From the NCBI RefSeq assembly GCF_001307315.1, contig NZ_LGUC01000001.1, positions 2,418,001 to 2,482,000 on the forward strand: 64,000 nt of DNA, written 5' to 3'. The first letter of the stretch is position 1; each line of letters starts with the position of its first letter. Source of the DNA: Halolamina pelagica. Lineage in GTDB: Archaea > Halobacteriota > Halobacteria > Halobacteriales > Haloferacaceae. Positions 1 to 8,658 of this stretch are shown piece after piece. The notes under the pieces were generated by a model, which saw only the letters and a program-made list of their open reading frames with translations, had not been told where the DNA came from and did no database searches. The position numbers and the translations under genes were made by a program.

Positions 1-136
1 AGGCGTTCGCGTGGTGATCCCGGAGGCCCAGCCCCTCTTTACCGGCGAGCCGTTCTTCGGCGACCGACTGGACCGCGTGGCGGCGTCGATGGGATTCGAG
101 GCGAAGCCGGGGCGGGCGTACCACCCGTTCCCGTAA
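1..136 (+). CDS. C-terminal fragment of an unidentified protein
   Basis: An open frame enters from the left edge (codons from position 2) and ends at TAA 134-136, giving about 45 C-terminal residues that finish in RAYHPFP. Codon third positions are GC-rich, as in neighbouring genes, so I take it as the end of a real gene. Too little remains to identify the family. It is convergent with the amidohydrolase gene, and a cluster of palindromes lies between the two. Confidence 0.6.
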   Translation, partial: GVRVVIPEAQPLFTGEPFFGDRLDRVAASMGFEAKPGRAYHPFP

Positions 137-138
137 CC

Positions 139-200
139 AACCACGGCGCGCGACCTGTCGCGCGCTCCGCCGCGCGGCTACGGAGCGTGGTGCCGTGGTT
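139..200. repeat. Nested GC-rich palindromes between convergent genes
   Basis: A perfect 9-bp outer inverted repeat (AACCACGGC at 139-147 with GCCGTGGTT at 192-200) encloses a second 9-bp inverted repeat (146-154 with 157-165) and a CTCCG/CGGAG hairpin (165-169 with 181-185). The structure sits directly after a stop codon, so it could act as a terminator. A 20-bp piece of its core resembles, in opposite orientation, the core of the element at 47712-47775. Confidence 0.6.
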
Positions 201-294
201 GTGTGTAAAGAGACGTACTGCTCATGACCTGCCGCGCGCTCTACCGCCCGACAACGGAGCAAAATGCCGTGTTAATGTGTCACCCGAAGGATCG

Positions 295-1314
295 CTATAG
301 CATCACGCCCTTTACGTCACCCTCGCCGGCCCGTCGAACTACCGCTCGCACGGGATCCTCGGCGCCGGCGAGGTTGTCCGAGTCACCGTCGAGCGTGAGC
401 AGTTTGGCCGGTCGCCCTTCCTCGATCAGCCCGTACTCCTTCCCCGCGAGTTCGGCGCCGTTGTGAGTCGCCATCCGGAGCACCTCGGTCGCGCTCACGT
501 CGGCGAGCTTGGCGGCGAACTCCATCTCCCGGAACATCGACGGCGAGTTGAGCATCACGTTGTCCGTGCCGAGCGCGACGGTCGTCCGCTCGACCAGTTC
601 GCGGATCGGCGCCACGCCGACGTCGGTTACGAGGTTCGATCTGGGGCAGACGACGACCGGCAGCTGCTCGTTCTCGATCCGGTCGAGGTGTTCGTCTCTG
701 GGGTGGACGACGTGGATCAGGAACGCCGGATCGAGATCCATCGCGGGTGTGAGATCGTGGGGATCGCGCTCACCGGCGTGGATGGCGAACGGTTTGCCCG
801 CCTCGCGGCAGGCCTCGCGGAGATCGCCGAACTCGCCGTCGCGGGCGCCGCTGGCGCCGAACCCGTCGGCGGCACGCATCGCCGCGGCGCTCTCGCGGCC
901 GAAGATCACGGGGTCGATGCGGCGGTCGGCCAGCGCGTCCCGGATCGCGTCGACGCCCTCCACGCCGCCCTCGCGGAACTCCAGGAACGCCGCGGTGCCG
1001 GAGTCCTCCATGAACTGGAGGCTGCGAGCCATCGCCCGCACCTTCTCCTCGCGGCTGGCCTGCCGGAGCAGGCGGTGTTTGAGCCCGTCCGGCGGCGCGA
1101 CGAGTTCGTCCAGCGAGAGGCCGCCGCCGGCCTCCTTCGCGATCGAGTCGCCGATGTGGGTGTGCGCGTTGACGAACGCCGGGAGCACGATGTCGGTCGA
1201 GTCGGTCGCCGTCTCCTCGACGGCGGCGATCTCGCCGTCCTCGACGACGACGCGGCCCTCGGCGGGGTCGAACGACTCGCCCCGGAGGATCGTCCCTTCG
1301 AGCGTGGTAGCCAT
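295..1314 (-). CDS. Amidohydrolase family protein (cytosine deaminase / chlorohydrolase-like)
   Basis: Predicted metal-dependent amidohydrolase of the TRZ/ATZ and cytosine-deaminase group, about 339 residues. The N-terminal beta-sandwich strands lead into PAFVNAHTHIGDS, whose HxH (about residues 51 and 53) is the first metal-binding motif. FAIHAGE, IHVVHPRDEH and VALGTDNVM supply the later His and Asp ligands. I chose the ATG at 1314 (MATTLEGTIL) because the 47 upstream residues of the longer frame are low-complexity and lie outside the domain. The substrate cannot be told from sequence. The gene stands alone next to the heliorhodopsin. Confidence 0.85.
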   Translation of the reverse strand: MATTLEGTILRGESFDPAEGRVVVEDGEIAAVEETATDSTDIVLPAFVNAHTHIGDSIAKEAGGGLSLDELVAPPDGLKHRLLRQASREEKVRAMARSLQFMEDSGTAAFLEFREGGVEGVDAIRDALADRRIDPVIFGRESAAAMRAADGFGASGARDGEFGDLREACREAGKPFAIHAGERDPHDLTPAMDLDPAFLIHVVHPRDEHLDRIENEQLPVVVCPRSNLVTDVGVAPIRELVERTTVALGTDNVMLNSPSMFREMEFAAKLADVSATEVLRMATHNGAELAGKEYGLIEEGRPAKLLTLDGDSDNLAGAEDPVRAVVRRAGEGDVKGVML

Positions 1315-1504
1315 AGGCGAGCGTGGGGTCCGGGGGCCCATGAACGCGACGCCACGCGGTCGGCGCCCGGGGGCGAAGGGTAACGGCCTTCCGGACAGGG
1401 CGGCTACGGTCAGGTGGCCGATGACGACGGCACCGGGCCGAGCCGGACTCGGCATCCGGCGACGACGAGCCCTATGAGTGCCGAGGCCGACCGATTACCG
1501 ACCC

Positions 1505-2284
1505 TTAGACAGGGGCGTTGAGGGCGCCGAAGAACACCTGCCAGGCGAGCAGTGACTTCGCGACGAGGCTGAGGACGATGTAGGTCTTCTCGCCGAACAG
1601 GTAGTCCTGCCACTTCCAACTCTCACGGTACTGCAGCACCATGTTGATCGCGAACAGGTTGAAGAACACGAACAAGCTGGCGTAGATCGCCAGCACGAAG
1701 TCCGGCGGGCCGCCGCCGTCGCTCCCGAGTACGGTGGCCACGATGGTGATGGCGATGACGACCCAGGGGACGAGGCCCGCAAAGGAGCCGATAACGTAGG
1801 CCGTCCAGTCGGTCGTCCCCGTGGTCTGGTTGTGCAGCTCCATCATGAGCCCCATCAGGTTCATCACGGCGACGAGCGAGAACAGCGCCAGGAGGGTCCC
1901 GAGGTCCCAGACGCCCGCGAGCATCGCGATGACGACGATCATCACCGACGCGCTGATCGAGTACTCGTACCAGCGATACGGGTTCATCCCGCGTTCCAGA
2001 TACGCCACGTAGGAGTCGTACAGCACCGTCGCGATGAGGAGATGTGCGAGCGCCGACAGCAGCAGGAAGGCGGCGACGAGGTACGACAGTTGGACCGTGG
2101 TCCACGGTTCGAGGACGGGTGTGAGACGCTGGCTGCCTGCCTGGAACTCGAGGCTGGTGACGGTGACGGTCCACTTGAGCGGGGTGCTCAGGTAGATCAT
2201 CAGCGCACCCTGAACGAAGTGCAGGAGGGCCATCACGGCGTTGAACTGGCGGAGCCGTCGATACTGTGTGGCGGATGTGGCCAT
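1505..2284 (-). CDS. Heliorhodopsin
   Basis: Seven-helix retinal protein of the heliorhodopsin family, 259 residues. Visible hallmarks are His22 in helix A (ALLHFVQG), His81 in helix B (ALAHLLIA), Glu107 in helix C (RWYEYSISAS), which is the expected Schiff-base counterion, and Lys243 in the last helix (LSLVAKSLLAWQVF), the expected retinal lysine, with Ser239 four residues before it. In the characterised protein 48C12 the matching residues are H23, H80, E107, S237 and K241. There is no Asp-x-x-x-x-x-x-Lys helix G as in pump rhodopsins. Heliorhodopsins are inverted in the membrane relative to type-1 rhodopsins and are thought to be sensory or enzyme-regulating. No carotenoid or retinal synthesis gene is adjacent. 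The start ATG (MATSATQYRR) leaves almost no leader. Confidence 0.93.
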   Translation of the reverse strand: MATSATQYRRLRQFNAVMALLHFVQGALMIYLSTPLKWTVTVTSLEFQAGSQRLTPVLEPWTTVQLSYLVAAFLLLSALAHLLIATVLYDSYVAYLERGMNPYRWYEYSISASVMIVVIAMLAGVWDLGTLLALFSLVAVMNLMGLMMELHNQTTGTTDWTAYVIGSFAGLVPWVVIAITIVATVLGSDGGGPPDFVLAIYASLFVFFNLFAINMVLQYRESWKWQDYLFGEKTYIVLSLVAKSLLAWQVFFGALNAPV

Positions 2285-2439
2285 ACCCCATATTCGTCCC
2301 GGGTCGTTATGAGGATATGTTCTCTACCGACAGTTTCGCCGGAGCAATATCCGGAACCGGCCCTCGAACGGCGGTGTGGTGAGAGCGATCGGCCGAGTCG
2401 ACGACCGGGGGTCAGTGCGTGCCCGGCCGCCGGGCGCCG

Positions 2440-2817
2440 TTACTGACGACGCCGCCCGGCCGCGAGGGCCCCGGCCCAGGCCGCCGAAACCGGGCCACAG
2501 AGCCTGATCTCTGCGGGATCAAGCCCGAACTGGTGTGCCAGCGGTCCCGGCGTGGCGCCGACGCCCAACACAGCCAGCGTCCGGTTTCGGGCCCGGATTT
2601 CGAATGCGAGATCGGCCGCCGTCAGCGCGCCGTGTAGGTGCCGGCGCTCGGTCCCCGGGACGCTCCGGAACGCCCGCACCGCGGCGACGAGCGACGGGAA
2701 CTCGAGGAACAGTCGCTCGCCGGTCGACCGGAGAGTTGCCTCCACGCCGCCGACGGTCAGCGTGAGATCGGCGGCGACGGTGAGCGGTGGTGTCCCGCGA
2801 TCGGCGCCGTCAGTCAC
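2440..2817 (-). CDS. Conserved hypothetical protein, 125 aa
   Basis: Soluble 125-residue protein with haloarchaeal codon use. The segments LTLTVGGVEATLRSTGERLFL and HLHGALTAADLAFEIRARNR look like beta-rich, lipid-carrier-like strands, but I recognise no family. Its ATG overlaps the end of the upstream 72-aa gene by 8 bp, so the pair is probably co-translated. It ends in a basic GRRRQ tail. No catalytic motif is seen. Confidence 0.65.
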   Translation of the reverse strand: MTDGADRGTPPLTVAADLTLTVGGVEATLRSTGERLFLEFPSLVAAVRAFRSVPGTERRHLHGALTAADLAFEIRARNRTLAVLGVGATPGPLAHQFGLDPAEIRLCGPVSAAWAGALAAGRRRQ

Positions 2818-3028
2818 GCTCGCGGGTGCTGATGCGGAGGGTGCCGTCGACCCGCCAGCGGGCGTGCTCGGCGTCGTCGCCGACCTTGCTGGGGACGTCG
2901 ACCGCCATCTCCTCGAACTCGTACGTTATCTCGGCGCCGCGGCCAGTCAGTTTGTCGTAGAGCCCGACGGCGAGCTCCGGCCACGTCGACGTTTCCATCT
3001 CCTCGTCCGCGATTGTTGACTCGGACAT
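2810..3028 (-). CDS. Conserved hypothetical acidic protein, 72 aa
   Basis: Small acidic soluble protein. The core reads WPELAVGLYDKLTGRGAEI, followed by an EFEEMAVDVPSK strand and a C-terminal RWRVDGTLRI strand. It forms a two-gene unit with the 125-aa protein downstream (8-bp overlap). An AT-rich stretch upstream (about 3030-3065) fits a leaderless promoter. Function is unknown. Confidence 0.65.
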   Translation of the reverse strand: MSESTIADEEMETSTWPELAVGLYDKLTGRGAEITYEFEEMAVDVPSKVGDDAEHARWRVDGTLRISTRERD

Positions 3029-3119
3029 ACCTAACCTATCACTGCGCAGTAAAAATCAGTATTTTCCAGTTGTCGATCGGGTGGCAACTGTTGTGGACAC
3101 GCTGGGGACCCGGCTGGAC

Positions 3120-4409
3120 CTATTTCGCGTCGGCGCCAGCGGCCGTCGACGGCGCCTCCACTGTGCGGGCTGTCGCGGTGAACCCGGCGTCGCGGAGCCG
3201 GTCGACGAGCGGGGCGCCGATGCCCGAGGCGGGCGTGAGCACGCCGCCATCCAGCGGCGAGTCGACGTGGCCGCGGACGAGACAGACAGCGGACTCGCCG
3301 AGCATCCGTGCGGCCGCGCCGTAGCCCGGGTCGAGGTCGGTGCCGAACTCGGCCACGACGCTGAACGAGCCGTCCCGGGCCGTCCCACGGCCGTGAACGG
3401 ACACCGTGAAGTGGCCGTTCTCGATCTGTTCGGTGCTCGGGCCCTCGCCGGGGGCAGGGAACAGGAACCGACGGACGGCCCGCCGCGCCGGACCTACGGA
3501 CATCGCCGCCGTGAACAGCCCCAGACCGCCGGCGAGGAGCGTCGCACCCGCCGCGCCGCGCAGCCCGGATCCGGTGGCGACGACCTCCGTACAGCGGAAC
3601 TCTCGGCCCCAAGGGTAGCCAAGCAGGGCGTTACTGCGCCGAACGACGCGTTCGTTCACCTGCGCCATCGGCGACGGCGCGGTCCAGACCGACCGGGTCG
3701 AGTCGTGCCGCGGCAAGCGGTCGCCGCCGGTGTCGACGCCGTCGCGCTCGCCGGCCGGCGCCAGCGAGTAGGGGTTCCGGAGCGTCTCCCGAGCCAGCGG
3801 ATCGTTCGACGCGGCCTCGAACACCGCGGCCATGCTCGCCAGGGTGCCGCCGCTCACGCCGCCGCTGGCGTCGTCGACGGAGATGCGAACCGTCTCGCAC
3901 GGCGCGTCGAACGCCTCGAGCGCGTAGGACTGTGCGAGCAGGGTGCCGATGTCCGCGGGCACGGAGTCGAACCCACAGCTGTGGACGATCCGCGTCCCGG
4001 CGTCGACCGCCGCCTCGTGGTAGCGGTCGATCATCTCGCGGATCCAGTTCACTTCCCCAGTCAGGTCGCAGTAGTCGGTTCCGGCTTCGACGCATGCCGC
4101 GACCAGAGGCGTGCCGTATCGCGTGTACGGCCCGACGGTCGTGCAGACGACCCGGGTACTGCGGGCGATTTCCTGGAGGCTCTCGGGCTCCGTCGCATCG
4201 CCGACGACCGTCGGGATCGCCTCCCACGCCTCGCTTTCGTCGGTGAGGTCGGCGGCGACCGACGCCAACCGGTTGGGATCTCGCCCGCCGAGCGCCAGCG
4301 AGAGCGTCTCCGGCCTGTACTGCTCCGTGAGGTATGCGGCCGTCAAGCGGCCGGCGAACCCAGTGGCACCCCACACGACGAGGTCGTACTGTCGGGCATC
4401 CGCTCCCAT
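3120..4409 (-). CDS. Saccharopine dehydrogenase-like oxidoreductase (trans-acting enoyl reductase type)
   Basis: 429-residue protein that begins with a Rossmann NAD(P)-binding motif (VVWGATGFAG, residues 11-20), followed by LALGGRDPNRL and VVCTTVGPYTRYG. The catalytic-domain signatures CDLTGEVNW and SCGFDSVPADIGT are typical of the saccharopine-dehydrogenase-like family, which includes mycobacterial trans-acting enoyl reductases and archaeal homologues. One or two hydrophobic segments near residues 290-320 may associate with the membrane. Family members act on lipids or amino-acid adducts, and the substrate here is unknown. It lies downstream of the ATP-grasp gene on the same strand. Confidence 0.85.
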   Translation of the reverse strand: MGADARQYDLVVWGATGFAGRLTAAYLTEQYRPETLSLALGGRDPNRLASVAADLTDESEAWEAIPTVVGDATEPESLQEIARSTRVVCTTVGPYTRYGTPLVAACVEAGTDYCDLTGEVNWIREMIDRYHEAAVDAGTRIVHSCGFDSVPADIGTLLAQSYALEAFDAPCETVRISVDDASGGVSGGTLASMAAVFEAASNDPLARETLRNPYSLAPAGERDGVDTGGDRLPRHDSTRSVWTAPSPMAQVNERVVRRSNALLGYPWGREFRCTEVVATGSGLRGAAGATLLAGGLGLFTAAMSVGPARRAVRRFLFPAPGEGPSTEQIENGHFTVSVHGRGTARDGSFSVVAEFGTDLDPGYGAAARMLGESAVCLVRGHVDSPLDGGVLTPASGIGAPLVDRLRDAGFTATARTVEAPSTAAGADAK

Positions 4410-4522
4410 TCGTCACCGTTGGGTCCCCGGGAGCAAAACAGGCAGGGGCCCTTCGGAGTGAGCTGTCGCCGGTCGGTCCAGCAGGCGGCCGGCTATCGAC
4501 GCCGGCGGTGGGGCGGGCAGCC

Positions 4523-5743
4523 CTACGGGAGTCGGTCGTCGACGCCGTCGGGGAGCACTTTCCGGAGGCCGGCGATGAACGGTCCGGGGTCGTCGAGCGC
4601 GAGGTAGTCGAAGCGCGGCTCGCGGGCGATCGAGGACGCGATCTCCCAGACGGTGCCGGGGACCGACGGTCGCTCGACGTGTGGCGACTCCTCGGTGAGC
4701 ACGCTCGCGAGATACCCCATCTCGCCGCGGAGCATGTGGGTGCCGACGCCGACGTCGTACTCGCAGTCGATCTCGTCGGCACGGCCGGTCGCCGCCAGCC
4801 AGTAGTAGTACGGGTAGTCCGCCCCCGCCCACACCGTCGAGGGCAGCGACTGCCACATCCGAGGGTTGATCTCCGTGAGAACGTACTCGCCGGTGTCGGC
4901 GTCCCGCATGTACTCGATACAGGCGAGGCCGTGCCAGTCGAGTTCCGCCAGCAGCGCCCGGCCCACCCGTTCCAACTCGGGATCGGCAGTCGAGCGCCGG
5001 TAGACGCCGCCGCCGCCGGTGTAGGAGTTGCCCCGGATCTGTCGGTGCTGGAACGTCGCCAGGGGCTCGCCGTGGTCGTACAGCCCGGTGAACATGAACT
5101 CCTCGTCGTAGTGGACGAACTCCTGCACGATCGGGTCGTGGCCCATCGAGCGCCGGAGTTCGTCGGGATCCGGAGGGTCCTCGCGGACGACATGGTGGAT
5201 CTCTTTCACCACGTCGATGTCGTCGGGCGTCAGGCCGTCGATGAAGGCGTCCGTCAGGACGTTGTACCGGGACTTGATCAGCAGATCGTCGTCCCAGTCG
5301 TCCACGTCGGCCAGCAGCCGGGTCTCGGGGACGGGCACGCCAGCCGACTCGGCGACGGCAGCCAGCTCGAGTCGGTCCTGGACGGTCGTCAGCTGGGCCA
5401 TCGACGGCACCACCAGCGAGACGTGCTCGGCGAACGCGTCCTCGTAGCGCGAGAGCACGTAGCAGTCCTCCGGTCGGACCGGGATCACCGTCCGCACGTC
5501 CTCGCGTGCCGCGAGTTCGAGGAGTGCGTCGCGGTACGCCACCAGCCCCTCGCGAGGCGGCGGGAGCGACACGAACTCGTCACAGTAGCGGGAGGCAGCG
5601 GCGGGCACGCCCGACTTCTCGGAGGCGACGATCGAGCCGACCCCCTGCCGGGCGAGAGACCGGACACAGACGTAACTCGCCGCGTCGTGCCCCGTCGGAA
5701 TCAGGGCACGTAGGCGGGTCCGGTGGCTGTCGGATAGCTCCAT
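4523..5743 (-). CDS. ATP-grasp carboxylate-amine ligase-like protein
   Basis: 406-residue protein with the ATP-grasp arrangement: a pre-ATP-grasp N-terminal domain (ALIPTGHDAASYVCVRSLAR), a central nucleotide-binding lobe (LLIKSRYNVLTDAF) and a metal-binding C-terminal lobe (CIEYMRDADTGEYVLTEINP, where the EINPR motif is the Mg ligand region). Homologues ligate a carboxylate to an amine using ATP. The substrate is unknown. I chose the ATG at 5743 (MELSDSHRTR) over the longer frame because the extra 27 residues are not conserved-looking. An AT-rich promoter lies just upstream (tagtatacac). Confidence 0.85.
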   Translation of the reverse strand: MELSDSHRTRLRALIPTGHDAASYVCVRSLARQGVGSIVASEKSGVPAAASRYCDEFVSLPPPREGLVAYRDALLELAAREDVRTVIPVRPEDCYVLSRYEDAFAEHVSLVVPSMAQLTTVQDRLELAAVAESAGVPVPETRLLADVDDWDDDLLIKSRYNVLTDAFIDGLTPDDIDVVKEIHHVVREDPPDPDELRRSMGHDPIVQEFVHYDEEFMFTGLYDHGEPLATFQHRQIRGNSYTGGGGVYRRSTADPELERVGRALLAELDWHGLACIEYMRDADTGEYVLTEINPRMWQSLPSTVWAGADYPYYYWLAATGRADEIDCEYDVGVGTHMLRGEMGYLASVLTEESPHVERPSVPGTVWEIASSIAREPRFDYLALDDPGPFIAGLRKVLPDGVDDRLP

Positions 5744-5927
5744 AGCGGCGGTCTTGCAGCCCCCGGCGATTAGTATACACGCACAACCAACCGAATGGAC
5801 AGCATAACCTCGATCCAACCCCAATCAGCGAGCCGCGTCTCCCCGCAGATCACGAGACGGGTCGCCGAGAGCCGTCGACGCCGCCGGGGGCCGAGCGATC
5901 GCGCCCACCGCACGCCGCGCTGTCCGG

Positions 5928-6260
5928 GTGGGTAGTCGGCTGCGACTGCAAGGACCGCACGCCGACGGCCGCCGGGACGGGAAGCTGGCGACCGTTCCGG
6001 TGCCCGCCGGGGCGGTGGATACCGTGCTCGCGGCGCTGTACGGCGCCGGCCTCGACGAGACCACCTCCACCGTCGTCACGGACGTGCAGCGGGCCACCGT
6101 CCCGAACGTCGAAGAGATAACGGACCGGTACGTCGAGGGGCCGAGCGGCGACCGCGGCGTCTCGAACGATCAAGTCCGCGAGCGAGCGATCTGACGCCGG
6201 ACACGGTGACGTATCTCGCCTTCGCTATCGCCAGCGCGGTCGTCGCCAGCGCAACGTCGA
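5928..6260 (+). pseudogene. Truncated DUF389 (TIGR00341) membrane protein remnant
   Basis: The first frame (to 6194) encodes LATVPVPAGAVDTVLAALYG and a linker ending GVSNDQVRERA, matching the soluble N-terminal domain of haloarchaeal DUF389 proteins. After a one-base shift near 6188, the next frame continues DLTPDTVTYLAFAIASAVV, the expected start of DUF389 helix 1. The similarity stops near 6260, so the remaining membrane helices are absent, and no credible start is visible. It is therefore a decayed fragment even if the shift is a sequencing error. The opposite strand carries an overlapping hydrophobic ORF (6076-6330) with good codon bias only in its first 30 codons. Confidence 0.55.
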
Positions 6261-6405
6261 CGACGAACAGCAACACCCACCCGAACGTGACGATCTCGAC
6301 GAACGGTGGCCACCAGCGTTCGGCATCCATTTACGGCGCATCGGCGCTAGCGACCCAAAACGGTGCGTCCGGCGAACGTCGCCCTGAAAAAGCGCGCTGG
6401 CTACG

Positions 6406-7098
6406 TTACTGGCTCGGCGTCGCCGTCGCGGTGTCCTCTGTCGTCTCCGAGTAGGAGACCTCGGTGCCGGATGCGACCGGCTGGAGGAGGTACGAGCCCG
6501 TCTGGCCGCGTTTCACCGGCGTGAAGTCGGCGGTGAACGTCGTCCGCTGGTTCTCGCGGATCTCGAACGGCTCCTTGAACTGCAGCGGCGCCTCGCCGGG
6601 CGTCCCCACGTCGGCGTCACCGCCGTCGGAGAGCGTGGCGTCGACGCCCGACACGTCGAGCTGGAGGTACGCGTACGTGCCCGTCTCGAGTTCGCGTTCG
6701 TCGATGAGCGCGGTGTTGCCGTCCTGCAGCTGGACGAGGTCGGCCTCCTGGGGCTCGTCGTACTCGTAGTACGTACGTTCGTCGCTCCGGTCGATGTCCT
6801 CCTCGTCCTGCTGTTCGACCGCCTCGGTCGACTCGGTACTCTCGCTCGTGTCGGTGCCCTCGGGTGTATCAGTAGTCCCCTCGGTCTCTGTCCCCTCGCT
6901 CTCCTTCACCCAGAACCCCTGGACGGTGACGACGCAGCGCTCGAAGTCCGAGATGTCTCCCGGTGCGTCCTTCACTTTGGTCGCGAGCGTCCCCGTCGCC
7001 GACCCTCCCGAACAGCCGGCGAGCGCCGTCATGCCGGCGAGGCCGACTGCGGCCGCCGCTCGGAGGTAGGTTCGTCGTGATGTCGTTGTGTCGTGCAT
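6406..7098 (-). CDS. DUF4382 domain lipoprotein with twin-arginine signal
   Basis: 230-residue secreted lipoprotein. Twin Arg at residues 8-9, a hydrophobic stretch and the lipobox ALAGC (Cys29) predict Tat export and lipid anchoring outside the cell. The mature part starts VKDAPGDISDFERC, has an acidic Thr/Ser/Glu-rich insertion (about residues 66-105) and then strands such as DLVQLQDGNTALIDERELE, characteristic of DUF4382 beta-sandwich proteins. Function is unknown. The start at 7098 places the RR motif correctly, and the longer frame adds twelve unlikely residues. Confidence 0.85.
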   Translation of the reverse strand: MHDTTTSRRTYLRAAAAVGLAGMTALAGCSGGSATGTLATKVKDAPGDISDFERCVVTVQGFWVKESEGTETEGTTDTPEGTDTSESTESTEAVEQQDEEDIDRSDERTYYEYDEPQEADLVQLQDGNTALIDERELETGTYAYLQLDVSGVDATLSDGGDADVGTPGEAPLQFKEPFEIRENQRTTFTADFTPVKRGQTGSYLLQPVASGTEVSYSETTEDTATATPSQ

Positions 7099-7299
7099 GC
7101 AGGCTGGACGAGTGGCCGGGGAGGGGTAAACCATCGAGATACTCGGCCGGGGTTTGGGGCGCGTTTAGCCCAGTTAACCACGGATTAAGCCGCAGAAACC
7201 GCCAGCAGCCGGGCGGGCCGACTGAACACACCGGTCGTCGCGGTTCGGCCCGCCTCGCACGCGCAGTTCGAGGCCGCGGTCGGTGGGCTCGGACCGCGT

Positions 7300-8454
7300 T
7301 CAGTACCCCTCGCCGAGCAGTTCGCGGGCGACGATGTTCTTCTGGATCTCGGTGGTCCCCTCGTAGATCTGGGTGATTTTCGCGTCGCGGTAGAGCCGCT
7401 CCACGTCGAAGTCGTCGACGAAGCCGGCGCCGCCGTGGATCTGGACCGCCTCGTCGGCGGCGTCGGTCGCCACGTCGGAGGCGAACTCCTTGGCCATCGA
7501 CGCCAGCATGGTGAGGTCGTCCTCAGCGTGGTCGACGCTCCAGGCCGACTTGTACGTGAGCTGGCGGGCGGCTTCGGTTCGGGTGTGCATCTCCGAGAGC
7601 TTGTGCCGGATCGCCTGGAACTCCGAGATCGGGCGGCCGAACTGCTCGCGTTCCTCGGCGTAGGAGAGCGCCCGTTCGTTGGCGCCCTTGGCGATGCCGA
7701 CCGCCTGGGCGGCGACCATCGTTCGGGTCTCGTCGAAGAACTGCATCAGCTGGGGGAACCCCATCCCGCGCTGGCCCACGAGGTTCTCCTCGGGCACGCG
7801 CACGTCGTCGAACCGGAGCTCCGCGGTGTCGCTCGCGCGGATCCCCAGCTTCCCGGTGATCTTCTCGCTCTCGAACCCGTCGCGGTCGCGCTCGATCAGG
7901 ATCTGGGAGAAGCCGGTGTAGCGGTCGCCCACGTCGGGGTCGGTCTCGCACATCACGACGAAGTAGTCGCCGATCGAGCCGTTGGTGATCCACATCTTCG
8001 AGCCGTTCACCACCCACTCGTCGCCGTCCTTCTCGGCCCGCGTCGACAGCGAACTCACGTCCGACCCGGCGTGGGGCTCGCTGATCGCCGCGCCCATCAC
8101 CGCCTCGCCCTGGGCAATCGGCGGGAGGTACTGCTCCTTCTGCTCCTCGGTGCCGAACTCCATGATCGCCTCGGCGCCGAAGCCCGCGCTGGTGACACAG
8201 AGCCCGATCCCGGGGTCGACCGCGAACAGCTCCTCGGTCACCAGCGCCATATCCAGCGTCGAGTAGCCGACGCCGCCGTACTCCATCGGGAAGTGGGCGC
8301 CCGTCAGCCCCATCTCGGCGGCTTTCTCGACGATCTCGGCGGGGTACTTCTCCTCGCGGTCGTACTCGTCGGCGACGGGCCTGATCTCGTTCTCGGCGAA
8401 CCGGCGCACTTCCTCGCGAAGCTGCTCCTGCTCCTGGGTCAGTCCGTAGTCCAT
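7300..8454 (-). CDS. Acyl-CoA dehydrogenase
   Basis: 384-residue FAD enzyme that introduces the alpha-beta double bond in acyl-CoA and passes electrons to ETF. Signatures are [14 protein letters not shown] (FAD/substrate loop), [11 protein letters not shown], and the C-terminal [19 protein letters not shown] followed by YEGTTEIQ, whose Glu (about residue 365) is the expected catalytic base of short/medium-chain enzymes. Full length for the family (about 380). The gene is monocistronic here, with an AT-containing leader upstream of the ATG. Confidence 0.95.
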   Translation of the reverse strand: MDYGLTQEQEQLREEVRRFAENEIRPVADEYDREEKYPAEIVEKAAEMGLTGAHFPMEYGGVGYSTLDMALVTEELFAVDPGIGLCVTSAGFGAEAIMEFGTEEQKEQYLPPIAQGEAVMGAAISEPHAGSDVSSLSTRAEKDGDEWVVNGSKMWITNGSIGDYFVVMCETDPDVGDRYTGFSQILIERDRDGFESEKITGKLGIRASDTAELRFDDVRVPEENLVGQRGMGFPQLMQFFDETRTMVAAQAVGIAKGANERALSYAEEREQFGRPISEFQAIRHKLSEMHTRTEAARQLTYKSAWSVDHAEDDLTMLASMAKEFASDVATDAADEAVQIHGGAGFVDDFDVERLYRDAKITQIYEGTTEIQKNIVARELLGEGY

Positions 8455-8658
8455 GCCCTATACAACGAGAAACACGTGAAGAATTTTTCGGCGAGCACGG
8501 CCGCCGAGCCGATATCCGGGACGGCAGCTCCCGACCGGGGCTCGGGTTGTGAGTCCGGTAAACCGGGGAAGGGCGAGCCACAGGAAATGTTTAGATGCGA
8601 CAAAACAATTGATTCACCGAAGCTATTTTGAGTGTTCAGTTCCCCTCTCTACTCGACA

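Noticed and set aside
1505-2284. Proton or chloride pump rhodopsin
   Set aside because: The helix C and helix G patterns (WYEYS, SLVAKSLLAW) are those of heliorhodopsin, not of bacteriorhodopsin or halorhodopsin.
6206-6454. Independent plus-strand gene from GTG 6206
   Set aside because: Its first 20 codons are the continuation of the DUF389 remnant and the remainder is antisense to the DUF4382 gene end, with poor codon bias.
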